A stretch of 32,761 nt of DNA from Stieleria sedimenti (GTDB taxonomy: Bacteria > Planctomycetota > Planctomycetia > Pirellulales > Pirellulaceae): contig NZ_JANZKV010000329.1 of NCBI RefSeq assembly GCF_025060895.1, positions 1 through 32,761 on the forward strand. The letters are read 5' to 3'. Positions within the stretch are counted from its first letter, which is position 1. Each line of letters starts with the position of its first letter. Both the position numbers and the translations under genes were made by a program. The notes beneath the pieces are model-generated. The model was given only the letters and a program-made list of their open reading frames with translations, was not told where the DNA came from and made no database searches. This document shows, piece after piece, positions 9,530 through 18,173 of the stretch.

Positions 9530-10110
9530 AGCCTGATCTTGCACGCACCATCCATCCCCGGCGCCGGACCGGTGTCGTGATGACGCTGTTGATCCTGACC
9601 GGCATCTCGGTCAATCAACCCGCCGCCGCACAATCCAGCCTGGCTTCGGAGCGGAACGTCAAAGTCGCCTACTTGTACAATTTCCTCCGCTACGTCCGAT
9701 GGCCGGAGACGGCCTACGCCGACGAATCCGCGCCCACCGTGATTGGGATCATGACCGGCGATCCACACAGCCGTCTACTGAACCAAGTCGCTGCGAAGAA
9801 GAAAGCCCGGGGCCGGAGCATCGTCGTCCGCGAGTTTGATACGGTCCGCGAGATCCAAGCCTGTCATCTGGTCTTCTTGCATGCGGGAACCGCCCCGGCG
9901 GACGAGGCCGAAGCGATCGTGCGGACCGAACGACAAAACACGCTGTTGATTTGTGAGTCAGTGGTGGCGACACAACGCGGCGTCCCGATCCGCTTTTTCG
10001 CCGACCACGATGGAACGATCGGATTAAAAATCAACGTCGACGCGATGACCCGACGCGGTCTTCAGGCGGACGCCAAACTGCTCAACATCGCGAGCATCGA
10101 ACGAGATTAG
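9526..10110 (+). CDS. YfiR family (DUF4154) periplasmic protein
   Basis: About 194 aa from ATG 9526, which overlaps the receptor stop by four bases. Seen: a basic N-terminus, a hydrophobic stretch (TGVVMTLLILTGISV) and AAAQ as a likely signal-peptidase site, then the family signature NVKVAYLYNFLRYVRWPE and a C-terminal segment GVPIRFFADHDGTIGLKIN. In Pseudomonas the family member YfiR is a periplasmic repressor that binds the sensor part of the diguanylate cyclase YfiN. Here the next gene has a YfiN-like sensor half fused to a histidine kinase, so this protein is likely its periplasmic regulator (inference). No GGDEF gene is present in the window. Confidence 0.9.
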   Translation: MKPDLARTIHPRRRTGVVMTLLILTGISVNQPAAAQSSLASERNVKVAYLYNFLRYVRWPETAYADESAPTVIGIMTGDPHSRLLNQVAAKKKARGRSIVVREFDTVREIQACHLVFLHAGTAPADEAEAIVRTERQNTLLICESVVATQRGVPIRFFADHDGTIGLKINVDAMTRRGLQADAKLLNIASIERD

Positions 10111-10115
10111 ACTCA

Positions 10116-11843
10116 ATGGGTAGAACAACCAAGCGATTCCGTGACTTTTCCGTACAAACCAAGCTGACGGTTTTGGCCGCCACGGCGATCACATTAGCCG
10201 TCTCGTTCGCCTGCGCCATCTTTGTGGTCCTGGACGTCCGACGCATCTCCGCGTCCAAAGCCACCCAATTGACCGCGATCGCCGAGACACTCAGCACCAA
10301 CAGCACCGCCGCGGTGGCGTTCGGACAACAGGACGCCGCGGAAGAACTGCTGACCGCGATCAAGGGCCGAGCGACGATCGAGATCGCATGCATCTTGGAT
10401 GCCGATGCATCCGTGTTCGCGATCTACCGACGTTTCGGCGATCACCCGGAGTTCGACCCGCAGTCGGTCACGCTCGGTGCGCACTACGGCGAAGACGGCT
10501 TTCTGGACGTGGCGGTGCCGATCATGGAGGACGGTGACCGCCTGGGCACGCTGATCCTGCGCGAAACAACCGCGGATCTCAGCCAGGCCCGCACGACACA
10601 CATCCTGGCCGCAGCGGTCGTGCTGGCGATTTCCATCATCATCGGCGTGTTCGCCTCCTCACACCTCCAAGATTCCGTCACCGCCCCGATCTTGCGACTG
10701 GCGTCAACGGCCAAGACGATCTCACAGAGCGAAGACTGTGCGATCCGAGTCCAACACGACAGTGACGACGAGATAGGCGTCTTGTACCGCCAATTCAACG
10801 GCATGCTGGATCGTGTGCAGTCGCGTGAAAAAGCCGTCATCCAGGCCAGCGAACGATTGCAACAACTCAACCAAGAACTGGAGCAACGTGTCGCCGAACG
10901 GACCAGCGAACTGGAACAATCCAACGCCGCCTTGCAAAACCAAATCGAAGCCAAGGATCTGGCGACGAAACAATTGCAAAACACCCACGCCCAGCTGCTG
11001 GAAGTGTCACGCCGCGCCGGCATGGCCGATATCGCCAACGGCGTCTTGCACAACATCGGAAACGTGCTGAACAGTCTGAACATCAGCGCCAACCTGATCG
11101 ACGAACGGCTCCGCAACGTCAAACTCGCCAACCTCGAAAAAGCAATCGAACTGTTGTTGAAAAACGAAGACGACCTCGCCGAGTTCCTGCTGCGAAGCGA
11201 CCAAGGGAAAATCTTGCCGCGGTACCTGGGCAAACTTTCCGAAAGCATGCGTGATGACCAACGTTCCATCTTGAACGAAATCGAATCCTTGGCGTCTAAC
11301 GTCGAGCACATCAAAGACATCGTCCACGCCCAACAATCCCACGCCGGAGCGTTCGGCGTGATGGAACAACTGCAACCGGCGGCCTTATTCGACGACGCGA
11401 TCCATTTCGTGCACGATTCCTTTTCAAAACACAACGTCGAAATCGTCAGAGACTATGGCCAAGTCCCCGCGATCGAAATTGAGAAATCGAAGGCCATCCA
11501 GATCATCGTCAACCTGATCAAAAACGCCAAAGAATCCGTGCTCGAACACGATTCGGACGTCAAACGCGTGACGCTGCGTCTGGGACAATCCGGTGACGAA
11601 GTTTGTTTCCAGGTCAGTGACAGCGGGACCGGGATCGCACCGGACCGGATCACCACGATTTTTTCCAACGGCTTCACCACCAAAAAAGGCGGGCACGGTT
11701 TCGGACTCCATGCCTCCGCGACCGCGGCGGTCGAACTGGGCGGCAGATTGTCGGTCCACAGCGAGGGGATCGGCCAGGGAGCCACGTTCACGTTGCTGCT
11801 GCCCGTTTCGATCCGCACGCGACACAAAGCACTCGCCGGGTAA
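10116..11843 (+). CDS. Membrane sensor histidine kinase with CHASE8-like sensor and HAMP
   Basis: 575 aa, starting five bases after the YfiR-like stop. Order: TM1 about 17-39; periplasmic CHASE8-like region about 42-155 (LSTNSTAAVAF, AAEELLTAI, FAIYRRFGD, the pattern seen in YfiN); TM2 about 163-182; HAMP about 183-235; coiled coil about 236-295; atypical H-box with H312 in ANGVLHNIGNVLNSLNIS; HATPase_c with IVNLIKNAKESV, DSGTGIAP and KKGGHGFGLHA. It has no receiver domain, so phosphate must pass to another protein; receiver 1 of the divergent hybrid kinase is a natural candidate. Together with the outer-membrane receptor and the YfiR-like protein this makes a proposed outer membrane to periplasm to cytoplasm relay. 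Kinase call sure; CHASE8 assignment from pattern only. Confidence 0.92.
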   Translation: MGRTTKRFRDFSVQTKLTVLAATAITLAVSFACAIFVVLDVRRISASKATQLTAIAETLSTNSTAAVAFGQQDAAEELLTAIKGRATIEIACILDADASVFAIYRRFGDHPEFDPQSVTLGAHYGEDGFLDVAVPIMEDGDRLGTLILRETTADLSQARTTHILAAAVVLAISIIIGVFASSHLQDSVTAPILRLASTAKTISQSEDCAIRVQHDSDDEIGVLYRQFNGMLDRVQSREKAVIQASERLQQLNQELEQRVAERTSELEQSNAALQNQIEAKDLATKQLQNTHAQLLEVSRRAGMADIANGVLHNIGNVLNSLNISANLIDERLRNVKLANLEKAIELLLKNEDDLAEFLLRSDQGKILPRYLGKLSESMRDDQRSILNEIESLASNVEHIKDIVHAQQSHAGAFGVMEQLQPAALFDDAIHFVHDSFSKHNVEIVRDYGQVPAIEIEKSKAIQIIVNLIKNAKESVLEHDSDVKRVTLRLGQSGDEVCFQVSDSGTGIAPDRITTIFSNGFTTKKGGHGFGLHASATAAVELGGRLSVHSEGIGQGATFTLLLPVSIRTRHKALAG

Positions 11844-11855
11844 TCCAACGCCCGC

Positions 11856-11893
11856 ACAGTGAGGCGGAACAGTGAGGCGGAACAGTGAGGCGG
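11856..11893. repeat. 13-bp tandem repeat, three copies
   Basis: The unit ACAGTGAGGCGGA occurs three times head to tail (11856-11868, 11869-11881, and 11882-11893 lacking the last base) directly after the histidine kinase gene. It lies in the 128-bp gap before the isomerase gene and has no coding role that I can see. Confidence 0.85.
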
Positions 11894-11971
11894 CACGACT
11901 CGCGCCGATACGCTAAAACAACACGGTAGTCGAGGCGACACCCATGACACCGGCCGCGAGCAACCGATCCG

Positions 11972-12958
11972 ATGCAACCATCCAGTTCCCACCACCGTGA
12001 CGTAACCGCTTCCCCCAAACCCCGAATCGACCGCCGGCAATTGATCGCCGGAGCGTTGACCGCCCCGCTGGCCGTCGCAGCGATGGCACCGGGGGCGGGG
12101 GCGGTAGAAGAGTCCGCCCCCCCACGACGCGGCAACCGCATCGCGGTTTCCACGTACTCCTACTGGCGTTACCGTGACGACAGCAAGCTGACGATCGAGC
12201 AGTGCATCGACTTGGCCGCGGAAACGGGGTTCGATGGCGTCGAAATCCTGCACGTCCAGATGGAGGACGAATCCAACGCCGCGTTGCAACGGATCAAACA
12301 ACGCGCCTTTCGGTCCGGGTTGGACCTGTGCGGATTTTCCACGCACCAATCGTTCGTCTATCCCGACGCCGCGAAGCGTGAGGAGAACGTCCGACACACC
12401 ATCCACTGTATCGAACTGGCCTACGCACTCGGCATTCCGACCATTCGCGTCAACACCGGGCGCTGGGGAACGTCGAAAGATTTCGACACCCTGATGGCCA
12501 ACAAGGGGATCGAGCCCAGGCTGGATGGCTACAGCGACGACGACGGATTCGCCTGGGTCCGCGAAGGTCTCGAAAAGTGCTTGCCGACCGCCGAAAAATG
12601 CGGCGTCGTGCTGGGGCTGGAAAACCACTGGGGACTCGGACGCACCGCCGCCGGCGTGCTGCGGTTGATCCGCGAAATCGATTCCCCCTGGCTCCGCGCC
12701 ACCTTGGACACGGGCAACTTCTTGGAAGACCAATACGAACAATACGAGCAACTGGCGCCCGAAGCCGTCTTCGTTCAAGCCAAGACCTACTTCGGCGGAG
12801 GCACCTGGTACACGCTGGAGATCGACTACGACCGAGTCGCAAACATCCTGGCGGGGGTCAACTACCAGGGATACATTTCGCTGGAGTTCGAAGGCCAGGA
12901 GTCGCACGAAACGGCGATCCCCAAGAGCCTGGAAACCCTGCGTAAAGCGTTTGCCTGA
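11972..12958 (+). CDS. Sugar phosphate isomerase/epimerase-like protein (AP-endonuclease-2 TIM barrel), exported
   Basis: 328 aa. The N-terminus has a Tat-like signal (DRRQLIAGALTAPLAVAAMA), so the product is probably exported folded. The body fits the xylose-isomerase-like TIM barrel: VSTYSYWRY at strand 1, LAAETGFDGVEILHVQ, LGIPTIRVNTG, GVVLGLENHWG, LRATLDTGNF, VFVQAKTYFG and YQGYISLEFEG carry the His/Glu/Asp positions that bind metal in this fold. In planctomycetes such proteins are numerous and usually sit among carbohydrate-processing genes; the substrate is unknown. ATG 11972 is the first start before the signal. A second family member lies at 24887-25744 on the other strand. Confidence 0.9.
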   Translation: MQPSSSHHRDVTASPKPRIDRRQLIAGALTAPLAVAAMAPGAGAVEESAPPRRGNRIAVSTYSYWRYRDDSKLTIEQCIDLAAETGFDGVEILHVQMEDESNAALQRIKQRAFRSGLDLCGFSTHQSFVYPDAAKREENVRHTIHCIELAYALGIPTIRVNTGRWGTSKDFDTLMANKGIEPRLDGYSDDDGFAWVREGLEKCLPTAEKCGVVLGLENHWGLGRTAAGVLRLIREIDSPWLRATLDTGNFLEDQYEQYEQLAPEAVFVQAKTYFGGGTWYTLEIDYDRVANILAGVNYQGYISLEFEGQESHETAIPKSLETLRKAFA

Positions 12959-13080
12959 AAGACCGGAAGGCTCGCGGGCTGTCGCCAACAAGAAACGAAA
13001 AATGGTAGCGGAACGGCGCGAGCCGTCCGGTGACAACCTGAAAGATCGGAGGGCTCGCGCCCTGTCGCTAACAGGAAACG
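12954..13080. repeat. Imperfect 44-bp direct repeat pair
   Basis: Two 44-bp copies (12954-12997 and 13037-13080) share all but six positions, including GGCTCGCG, CTGTCGC and GAAACG. The first copy contains the stop codon of the isomerase gene. Between them lies GGCGCGAGCCGTCCGG. The pair fills the gap before the TMEM43-like gene and looks like a duplicated intergenic element. Confidence 0.7.
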
Positions 13081-13122
13081 GACGGAGCTAGCCTTGGCCG
13101 AAATGAAATCGGGAGAAAACAG

Positions 13123-14520
13123 ATGGGAACACGGGTCACAGAAGAATCATGGTTCGGCCGGCTCGGCAAGGCGTTTGCCGGCATCCTGTTCGGCGGTCTG
13201 CTGACCATCGTCTCGGTCCCCGTCTTGTTCTGGAACGAAGGCCGCGCCGTCCGGACCGCCAAGGGATTGAAGGAAGGCGCCAAGGTGGTCGTCGAGATCC
13301 AACCCGATTCGGTCGACCCGGCCAACGATGGAAAGTTTGTCCACGTCTCCGGCGATGTCCAGACCAACGACGTGCTCCGTGACGACGACTTCGCCATCGA
13401 ATACAACGGGATTCGATTGACGCGGCACGTCGAGATGTACCAGTGGAACGAAAACAAAAAGTCCACGAAAGAAAAAAAGCTGGGCGGGGGAACCCGGACG
13501 ACCACCACCTACACCTACGAAAGAGACTGGTTCCCGGGATTGATCGATTCAAGCGAGTTCGACGAAGCACACTCGCACCAGAATCCGACCGAATTTGTGT
13601 TCGCCGATCGAACCTACCAGGCCAAGAATGTCTCCCTGGGCCGGTTCCGTCTTCCCGACTCGCTGATCGCCATGATCGGCGGCGAAGACGCCTTGGAACT
13701 TGACACGGCCAACGTGCCCGAAGGGTTCCAAGATCGCTCGATCATTCGCAGCGATGGACCCAGCGGCGCCTCGCGGATCTACCTTTTTGCAAACCCGCTA
13801 GCGGACAAAGCATCAAACCAGACAGTCGCGGCGGAACAAGCTGTGGACGAGTCCGCAGAACTGGCGCTCACACCGCCGGCCCAGTCGGTAGCTGCCGATG
13901 GGGCATCACCTGCCGAGCCGGATCGTCCCGAAACGGATGCGGCCGCCAACTCGCCCCCGACCGACAACGCATCCCCACCCTCCGGCGAACCCGGCGTGCG
14001 GGCAATCGAGACACCGCAGATCGGCGACGTCCGATTATGGTTCACCGCCACGCCGGTGCAGACGGTCAGCCTGCTCAGCCAACAAACCGGCGAGTCCTTT
14101 CAGCCGTTTGAAACGCACTACAACACCACCATCAACGTGCTGAAAGTCGGCGTCTTCAGCGCCGCCGAAATGATCGCCCAGGAAGAGGCCGCCAATCGAA
14201 TGCTGACCTGGTTCTTGCGGGCCGGCGGATCGATGATGATGTTTTTCGGGTTGATGTTGTTGCTGCGTCCCCTGGTGGTGCTGGCCGACGTCCTCCCGCT
14301 GGCCGGTTCGCTCGTCGGATTCGGCACCGCCATCGTCGCCGGCTTGCTGACCGTCGCCGGGGCGATGACCGTGATCGGAATCGCATGGGTCTTCTATCGG
14401 CCCGTGTTGGGGGTCAGTTTGCTGGTCGTCGCCGTCGCCGCGGTCTACTTGATTTTCCGCCGCGGCCGGTCCAAGCGAGGGCAACAACGCGATACACTCA
14501 CCCACGCCGACTTGGCGTGA
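13123..14520 (+). CDS. TMEM43 family membrane protein
   Basis: 465 aa with a good ribosome site (GGGAG seven to eight bases before ATG 13123). Layout: one N-terminal membrane helix (about 15-37, followed by WNEGRAV), a long extracytoplasmic region containing the family-type segment RHVEMYQWNENKKST, a Pro/Ala/Ser/Asp-rich insert about 225-290, and three or four helices packed at the C-terminus (about 360-450) ending in a basic tail RRGRSKRGQQR. This matches the TMEM43/LUMA family, whose bacterial role is unknown. Neighbours give no clear functional clue. The start and reading frame are secure, the function is not. Confidence 0.85.
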   Translation: MGTRVTEESWFGRLGKAFAGILFGGLLTIVSVPVLFWNEGRAVRTAKGLKEGAKVVVEIQPDSVDPANDGKFVHVSGDVQTNDVLRDDDFAIEYNGIRLTRHVEMYQWNENKKSTKEKKLGGGTRTTTTYTYERDWFPGLIDSSEFDEAHSHQNPTEFVFADRTYQAKNVSLGRFRLPDSLIAMIGGEDALELDTANVPEGFQDRSIIRSDGPSGASRIYLFANPLADKASNQTVAAEQAVDESAELALTPPAQSVAADGASPAEPDRPETDAAANSPPTDNASPPSGEPGVRAIETPQIGDVRLWFTATPVQTVSLLSQQTGESFQPFETHYNTTINVLKVGVFSAAEMIAQEEAANRMLTWFLRAGGSMMMFFGLMLLLRPLVVLADVLPLAGSLVGFGTAIVAGLLTVAGAMTVIGIAWVFYRPVLGVSLLVVAVAAVYLIFRRGRSKRGQQRDTLTHADLA

Positions 14521-14555
14521 CCGGTCACCCATCTGGACCTCAACCCCACGACCCT

Positions 14556-16712
14556 ATGAAACGCTTACCAATCGCCGCAATTTCGTTCGGCTTCTTGATT
14601 TTGAACCTGGGCCTGCTGCGGGCTCAGGTGGAGACGAACACCACCACGACGGAGCAAAAAGGGATGACTGATTCGGTACTGCTGAAACCATGGACGGGAC
14701 CTTATGGAGGCGTACCGCCGTGGGATCTGGTACGAAGTGACGAGTTGATCGATGCCTTTGACGCGGCCATCGCGCAAGCGTCTGAGGAAATCGACGCGAT
14801 CGCCACCAACCCCGAGCCGGCCACGTTTGAAAACACTGTGGTGGCGATGGAAAAAGCCGGGCAAACACTCGATCGCCTGGACGCAATCTTCGGTGTCCAT
14901 TCCTCCAACTTGAACCTCGGGCCGATCCCCGACATCGAACGCGTCGTCGCGCCAAAACTTTCCGCCCACTCCGACAGCATCTACCAGAACAGCGCACTGT
15001 TCGAGCGACTCAAGGCGATCTACGAGAGCGATGAAAAAAAGTCGATGACCGTCGCCCAAGTCCGCTTGATCGACGACCTCTACAAGACGTTCGTTCGGCG
15101 CGGTGCCCAACTCAATGCCAGCGACAAGGCACGGCTGACACGAATCAACGCGGACCTTTCGCGGTTGTTCACCGATTTCAGCCAAAACGTCCTCGAAGAC
15201 GAAAAGCGATTCGTGACCTGGGTCGAACAGGAATCGGATTTGGCCGGGTTGCCCGAAAGCGTGGTGGCGTCGATGAAACGGGCCGCCGAAGAACGCGGCA
15301 AACCCGATCAGTGGGCGGTGACCAACACCCGGTCGTCCATGGATCCGTTCTTGACCTACAGCACCAACCGGCCGCTTCGCGAACAGGTCTGGCGGACCTA
15401 CTACAACCGCTGTGACAACGGCGACGAGCACGACAACAACGGGATCATCACCGAAATCCTGGCACTCCGCCGCGAGCGGGCCAAACTGCTCGGCTATCCC
15501 ACCCACGCCCACTGGCGTTTGGAACCGACGATGGCGAAAACCCCCGAGGCAACCTTCGCGCTGATGAACCAGGTCTGGCCCAAAGCGGTCGCCCGCGTCG
15601 CCGAAGAGGTCGCCGACATGCAGAAGATCGCCGACGCCGAAGCCTCCGGTCCCGCAGAAAAAATCACCATCCAGCCGTGGGACTACCGCTTCTACGCCGA
15701 GAAAGTCCGCAAGGCGAAATACGACTTGGACCTCGGTGAAGTCAAACCCTATCTGCAATTGGAAAAGCTCCGCGAAGGCATGTTCTGGGTCGCCGGCGAA
15801 CTGTTCGGATTCCAGTTCACGCCCGCCAAAGACGTCCCGGTTTTCCATCCCGATGTTCGTGTCTGGGAAGTCACCGGCCGTGACGGGCAACATGTCGGAC
15901 TGTGGTACTTTGACCCCTACGCCCGCGCCGGAAAACGAAGCGGCGCCTGGATGACCGCCTACCGCGTCCAACAGGACATGGGCGACGCAAAAACACCGAT
16001 CGTCTCCAACAACTCCAACTTCATTCCGGGCGGTCAAGACGAAACGGTGCTGATTTCCTGGGACGATGCCGTCACGCTGTTCCACGAGTTCGGGCACGCG
16101 CTGCACGGGCTCTGCTCCGACGTCAACTATCCCTCGCAAGCCGGCACGTCGGTCGCCCGAGACTACGTCGAATTCCCCTCCCAACTGCTGGAACATTGGC
16201 TCGACACGCCGGAAGTGCTGCAGAAGTATTGCCTGCACTTTGAAACGGGCGAGCCACTGCCGCAATCGCTGATCGACAAGATCAAGAAGGCGTCGACGTT
16301 CAATCAGGGATTCGCAACCGTCGAATACCTGGCCAGTGCGATCGTCGACATGAAACTTCACACCAGCGACCGAGAACGCATCGACCCAGATGCCTTTGAA
16401 ACAGAAACTCTCAAAGAAATCGGGATGCCCGACGAATTGCCGATGCGACACCGCACGCCACACTTCGCCCACATCTTCAGCAGCGACAGTTATTCGGCCG
16501 GCTATTACAGTTACCTGTGGGCCGACGCGTTGACCGCCGACGCGGCGGAGGCCTTTGAAAAAGCCGGTTCGTACTACGACCCGGAACTTTGCAAAAGCCT
16601 CAACGAGAACGTGTTCTCCGTCGGCGACACGATTGACCCGGCCGACGGATTCCGACGCTTCAGGGGCCGCGACGTCGACACGTCCGCCCTGATGCGCAAA
16701 CGGGGATTCTGA
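14556..16712 (+). CDS. M3 family zinc metallopeptidase (oligopeptidase A / peptidyl-dipeptidase Dcp type), secreted
   Basis: 718 aa, close to the roughly 680 of Dcp and OpdA plus a signal peptide. It would cleave short peptides. The zinc site is clear: H510-E511-F512-G513-H514 with the third ligand probably E539 in ARDYVEFPSQ. Downstream RHRTPHFAHIF and YSAGYYSYLWADALTAD are the usual substrate-binding region of this family. ATG 14556 was chosen because it opens a signal peptide (MKRLPIAAISFGFLILNLG) and lies 35 bases after the preceding gene; the open frame itself reaches further upstream inside that gene. Secretion fits a role in periplasmic peptide turnover. Whether it acts as a dipeptidase or an endopeptidase cannot be settled here. 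Confidence 0.95.
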   Translation: MKRLPIAAISFGFLILNLGLLRAQVETNTTTTEQKGMTDSVLLKPWTGPYGGVPPWDLVRSDELIDAFDAAIAQASEEIDAIATNPEPATFENTVVAMEKAGQTLDRLDAIFGVHSSNLNLGPIPDIERVVAPKLSAHSDSIYQNSALFERLKAIYESDEKKSMTVAQVRLIDDLYKTFVRRGAQLNASDKARLTRINADLSRLFTDFSQNVLEDEKRFVTWVEQESDLAGLPESVVASMKRAAEERGKPDQWAVTNTRSSMDPFLTYSTNRPLREQVWRTYYNRCDNGDEHDNNGIITEILALRRERAKLLGYPTHAHWRLEPTMAKTPEATFALMNQVWPKAVARVAEEVADMQKIADAEASGPAEKITIQPWDYRFYAEKVRKAKYDLDLGEVKPYLQLEKLREGMFWVAGELFGFQFTPAKDVPVFHPDVRVWEVTGRDGQHVGLWYFDPYARAGKRSGAWMTAYRVQQDMGDAKTPIVSNNSNFIPGGQDETVLISWDDAVTLFHEFGHALHGLCSDVNYPSQAGTSVARDYVEFPSQLLEHWLDTPEVLQKYCLHFETGEPLPQSLIDKIKKASTFNQGFATVEYLASAIVDMKLHTSDRERIDPDAFETETLKEIGMPDELPMRHRTPHFAHIFSSDSYSAGYYSYLWADALTADAAEAFEKAGSYYDPELCKSLNENVFSVGDTIDPADGFRRFRGRDVDTSALMRKRGF

Positions 16713-16753
16713 GGACCTGGGGCCACCGGAAGAATCAATGTCCAGTCGCAAAA

Positions 16754-16840
16754 AGTGGCGTAAGCTTCCAGCTTGCGACCCTGGCAGCGCAAGCTTCCAG
16801 CTTGCGACCCTTACAGCGCAAGCTGGAAGCTTACGCCACT
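16754..16840. repeat. REP-like palindromic repeat, three cores with perfect 24-bp outer arms
   Basis: Arms at 16754-16777 and 16817-16840 are perfect reverse complements (24 bp). A further core, CGCAAGCTTCCAGCTTGCG, lies between at 16788-16806 and is itself a hairpin with 7-bp stems. The transcript of the M3 peptidase gene could fold here and this may act as a terminator or RNA stabiliser, although no T-run follows. A close copy (one mismatch in 23) lies at 25915-25937, so this is a dispersed genomic repeat. Confidence 0.9.
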
Positions 16841-16904
16841 TATATTCTTTCGATGGCCCTTCGTGTCGCATCAACGTCACGCTGCAACACTCCAACAAAG
16901 ATCC

Positions 16905-18167
16905 ATGATGACTCCCAAACACTACTTGCCGGTTGCCTTACTGGCCGGCTCCATCGTCGCCTCGGTTTCCCTCGCCGAAGACTGGACGGAATTTCGCGGG
17001 CCGGGTGGACAAGGGTATTCCTCCGCAGACTCGCTGCCGCTTTCCTGGAGCGAAACCGAGCACATCGCTTGGAAAGTTCCGATCGACGGCGACGGATGGT
17101 CCTCGCCGGTCGTCGCCGATGGCAGGATCTACCTGACGACCGCGGCACCGATCGATGGCGATGCCGACAAGACGCGATCATTACGAGCGGTGTGCATCGA
17201 TGCCGACGACGGCCAGGTCCAATGGAACAAGGAAGTGTTCATCCAATCGGGCGACGGCGTGCAGATGCACAAGAAAAACAGCCACGCCAGCGCCACGCCG
17301 GTGCTCCGCAACGATCGACTGTACGTGCACTTCGGTCCCTCCGGCACCGCCTGCCTGACGACCGACGGTGAATTGATTTGGAAAACGGACCGACTCAACT
17401 TTAAACCGGTCCACGGCAACGGCGGTTCACCGGTGCTCTACAACGAGACGCTGATTGTCACCTGCGACGGCGGTGACCAACAATTCGTCGCCGGCATCTC
17501 GGCAGCCAGCGGTGACGTGAAATGGAAGACCGATCGTCGAGCGGAAGTCAAAAAAGGGTTTTCGTTCAGCACCCCAACGCTGATCGAAGTCGACGGTCAG
17601 CCCCAAGCCATCTGCCCGGGTAGCGGCGCCGTCGTCGCCTACGATCCAGAAACGGGTGCGGAGATTTGGAGTGTGGACTATGACGAAGGTTATTCCGTGG
17701 TCCCGCGTCCGATCTACGCTTGCGGACTCGTGTTCGTCAGCAGCGGCTACGATTCCGCATCGTTGTACGCGATCGATCCGACCGGCCGCGGTGACGTGAC
17801 GGATTCGCATGTCCGCTGGACGCTGGACAGGGGCGTCCCCAAGACACCGTCAATGTTGGCCGTGGGCGACGAACTGTACTTCGTCGATGACGGAGGCGTC
17901 GCCTCGTGCGTCGATGCGCGAACCGGCAAACTGCACTGGAAAGAGCGTCTGGGCGGAAAGTATTCCGCGTCGCCGTTTTACGGCGACGGCCGCATCTATT
18001 TCCAAAGCGAAACGGGAACGACCACCGTCATCGCACCAGGAAAGGAGTACAACGAATTGGCGACCAACGCGATCGGCGACTCGGACCGGACCTTTGCATC
18101 GTTCGCGGTGATCGATGACGCGATCCTGCTGAGAAGTGAAACACACCTGTATCGCATCGAAGAGTGA
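16905..18167 (+). CDS. PQQ-binding-like beta-propeller repeat protein, exported
   Basis: 420 aa with two adjacent in-frame ATGs (16905, 16908). A signal peptide (YLPVALLAGSIVASVSLAED) precedes WTEFRGPGGQGYSS, the usual opening of planctomycete outer-membrane-assembly/PQQ-like propellers. Blade motifs repeat along the chain: WKVPIDGDGWSSPVVADGR, GSPVLYNETLIVTCDGG, GAVVAYDPETGAEIWSVDY, SLYAIDPTGRG, VDARTGKLHWKERLGGKYS. No catalytic dehydrogenase residues were recognised, so it is more likely a binding or scaffold propeller than an alcohol dehydrogenase. The gene ends complete at TGA 18165-18167; sequence of a different character begins immediately after. Confidence 0.92.
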   Translation: MMTPKHYLPVALLAGSIVASVSLAEDWTEFRGPGGQGYSSADSLPLSWSETEHIAWKVPIDGDGWSSPVVADGRIYLTTAAPIDGDADKTRSLRAVCIDADDGQVQWNKEVFIQSGDGVQMHKKNSHASATPVLRNDRLYVHFGPSGTACLTTDGELIWKTDRLNFKPVHGNGGSPVLYNETLIVTCDGGDQQFVAGISAASGDVKWKTDRRAEVKKGFSFSTPTLIEVDGQPQAICPGSGAVVAYDPETGAEIWSVDYDEGYSVVPRPIYACGLVFVSSGYDSASLYAIDPTGRGDVTDSHVRWTLDRGVPKTPSMLAVGDELYFVDDGGVASCVDARTGKLHWKERLGGKYSASPFYGDGRIYFQSETGTTTVIAPGKEYNELATNAIGDSDRTFASFAVIDDAILLRSETHLYRIEE

Positions 18168-18173
18168 CCCGGA

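Noticed and set aside
11453..13036. 527-codon minus-strand frame opposite the kinase end and the isomerase-like gene
   Set aside because: It spans two genuine genes and their gap with no family motif; it is an antisense shadow.
14565..16922. 785-codon open frame on the minus strand opposite the M3 peptidase gene
   Set aside because: It mirrors the peptidase gene in a GC-rich genome; its translation is Gly/Val/Arg-rich without motifs, whereas the plus strand gives a complete HEFGH peptidase.
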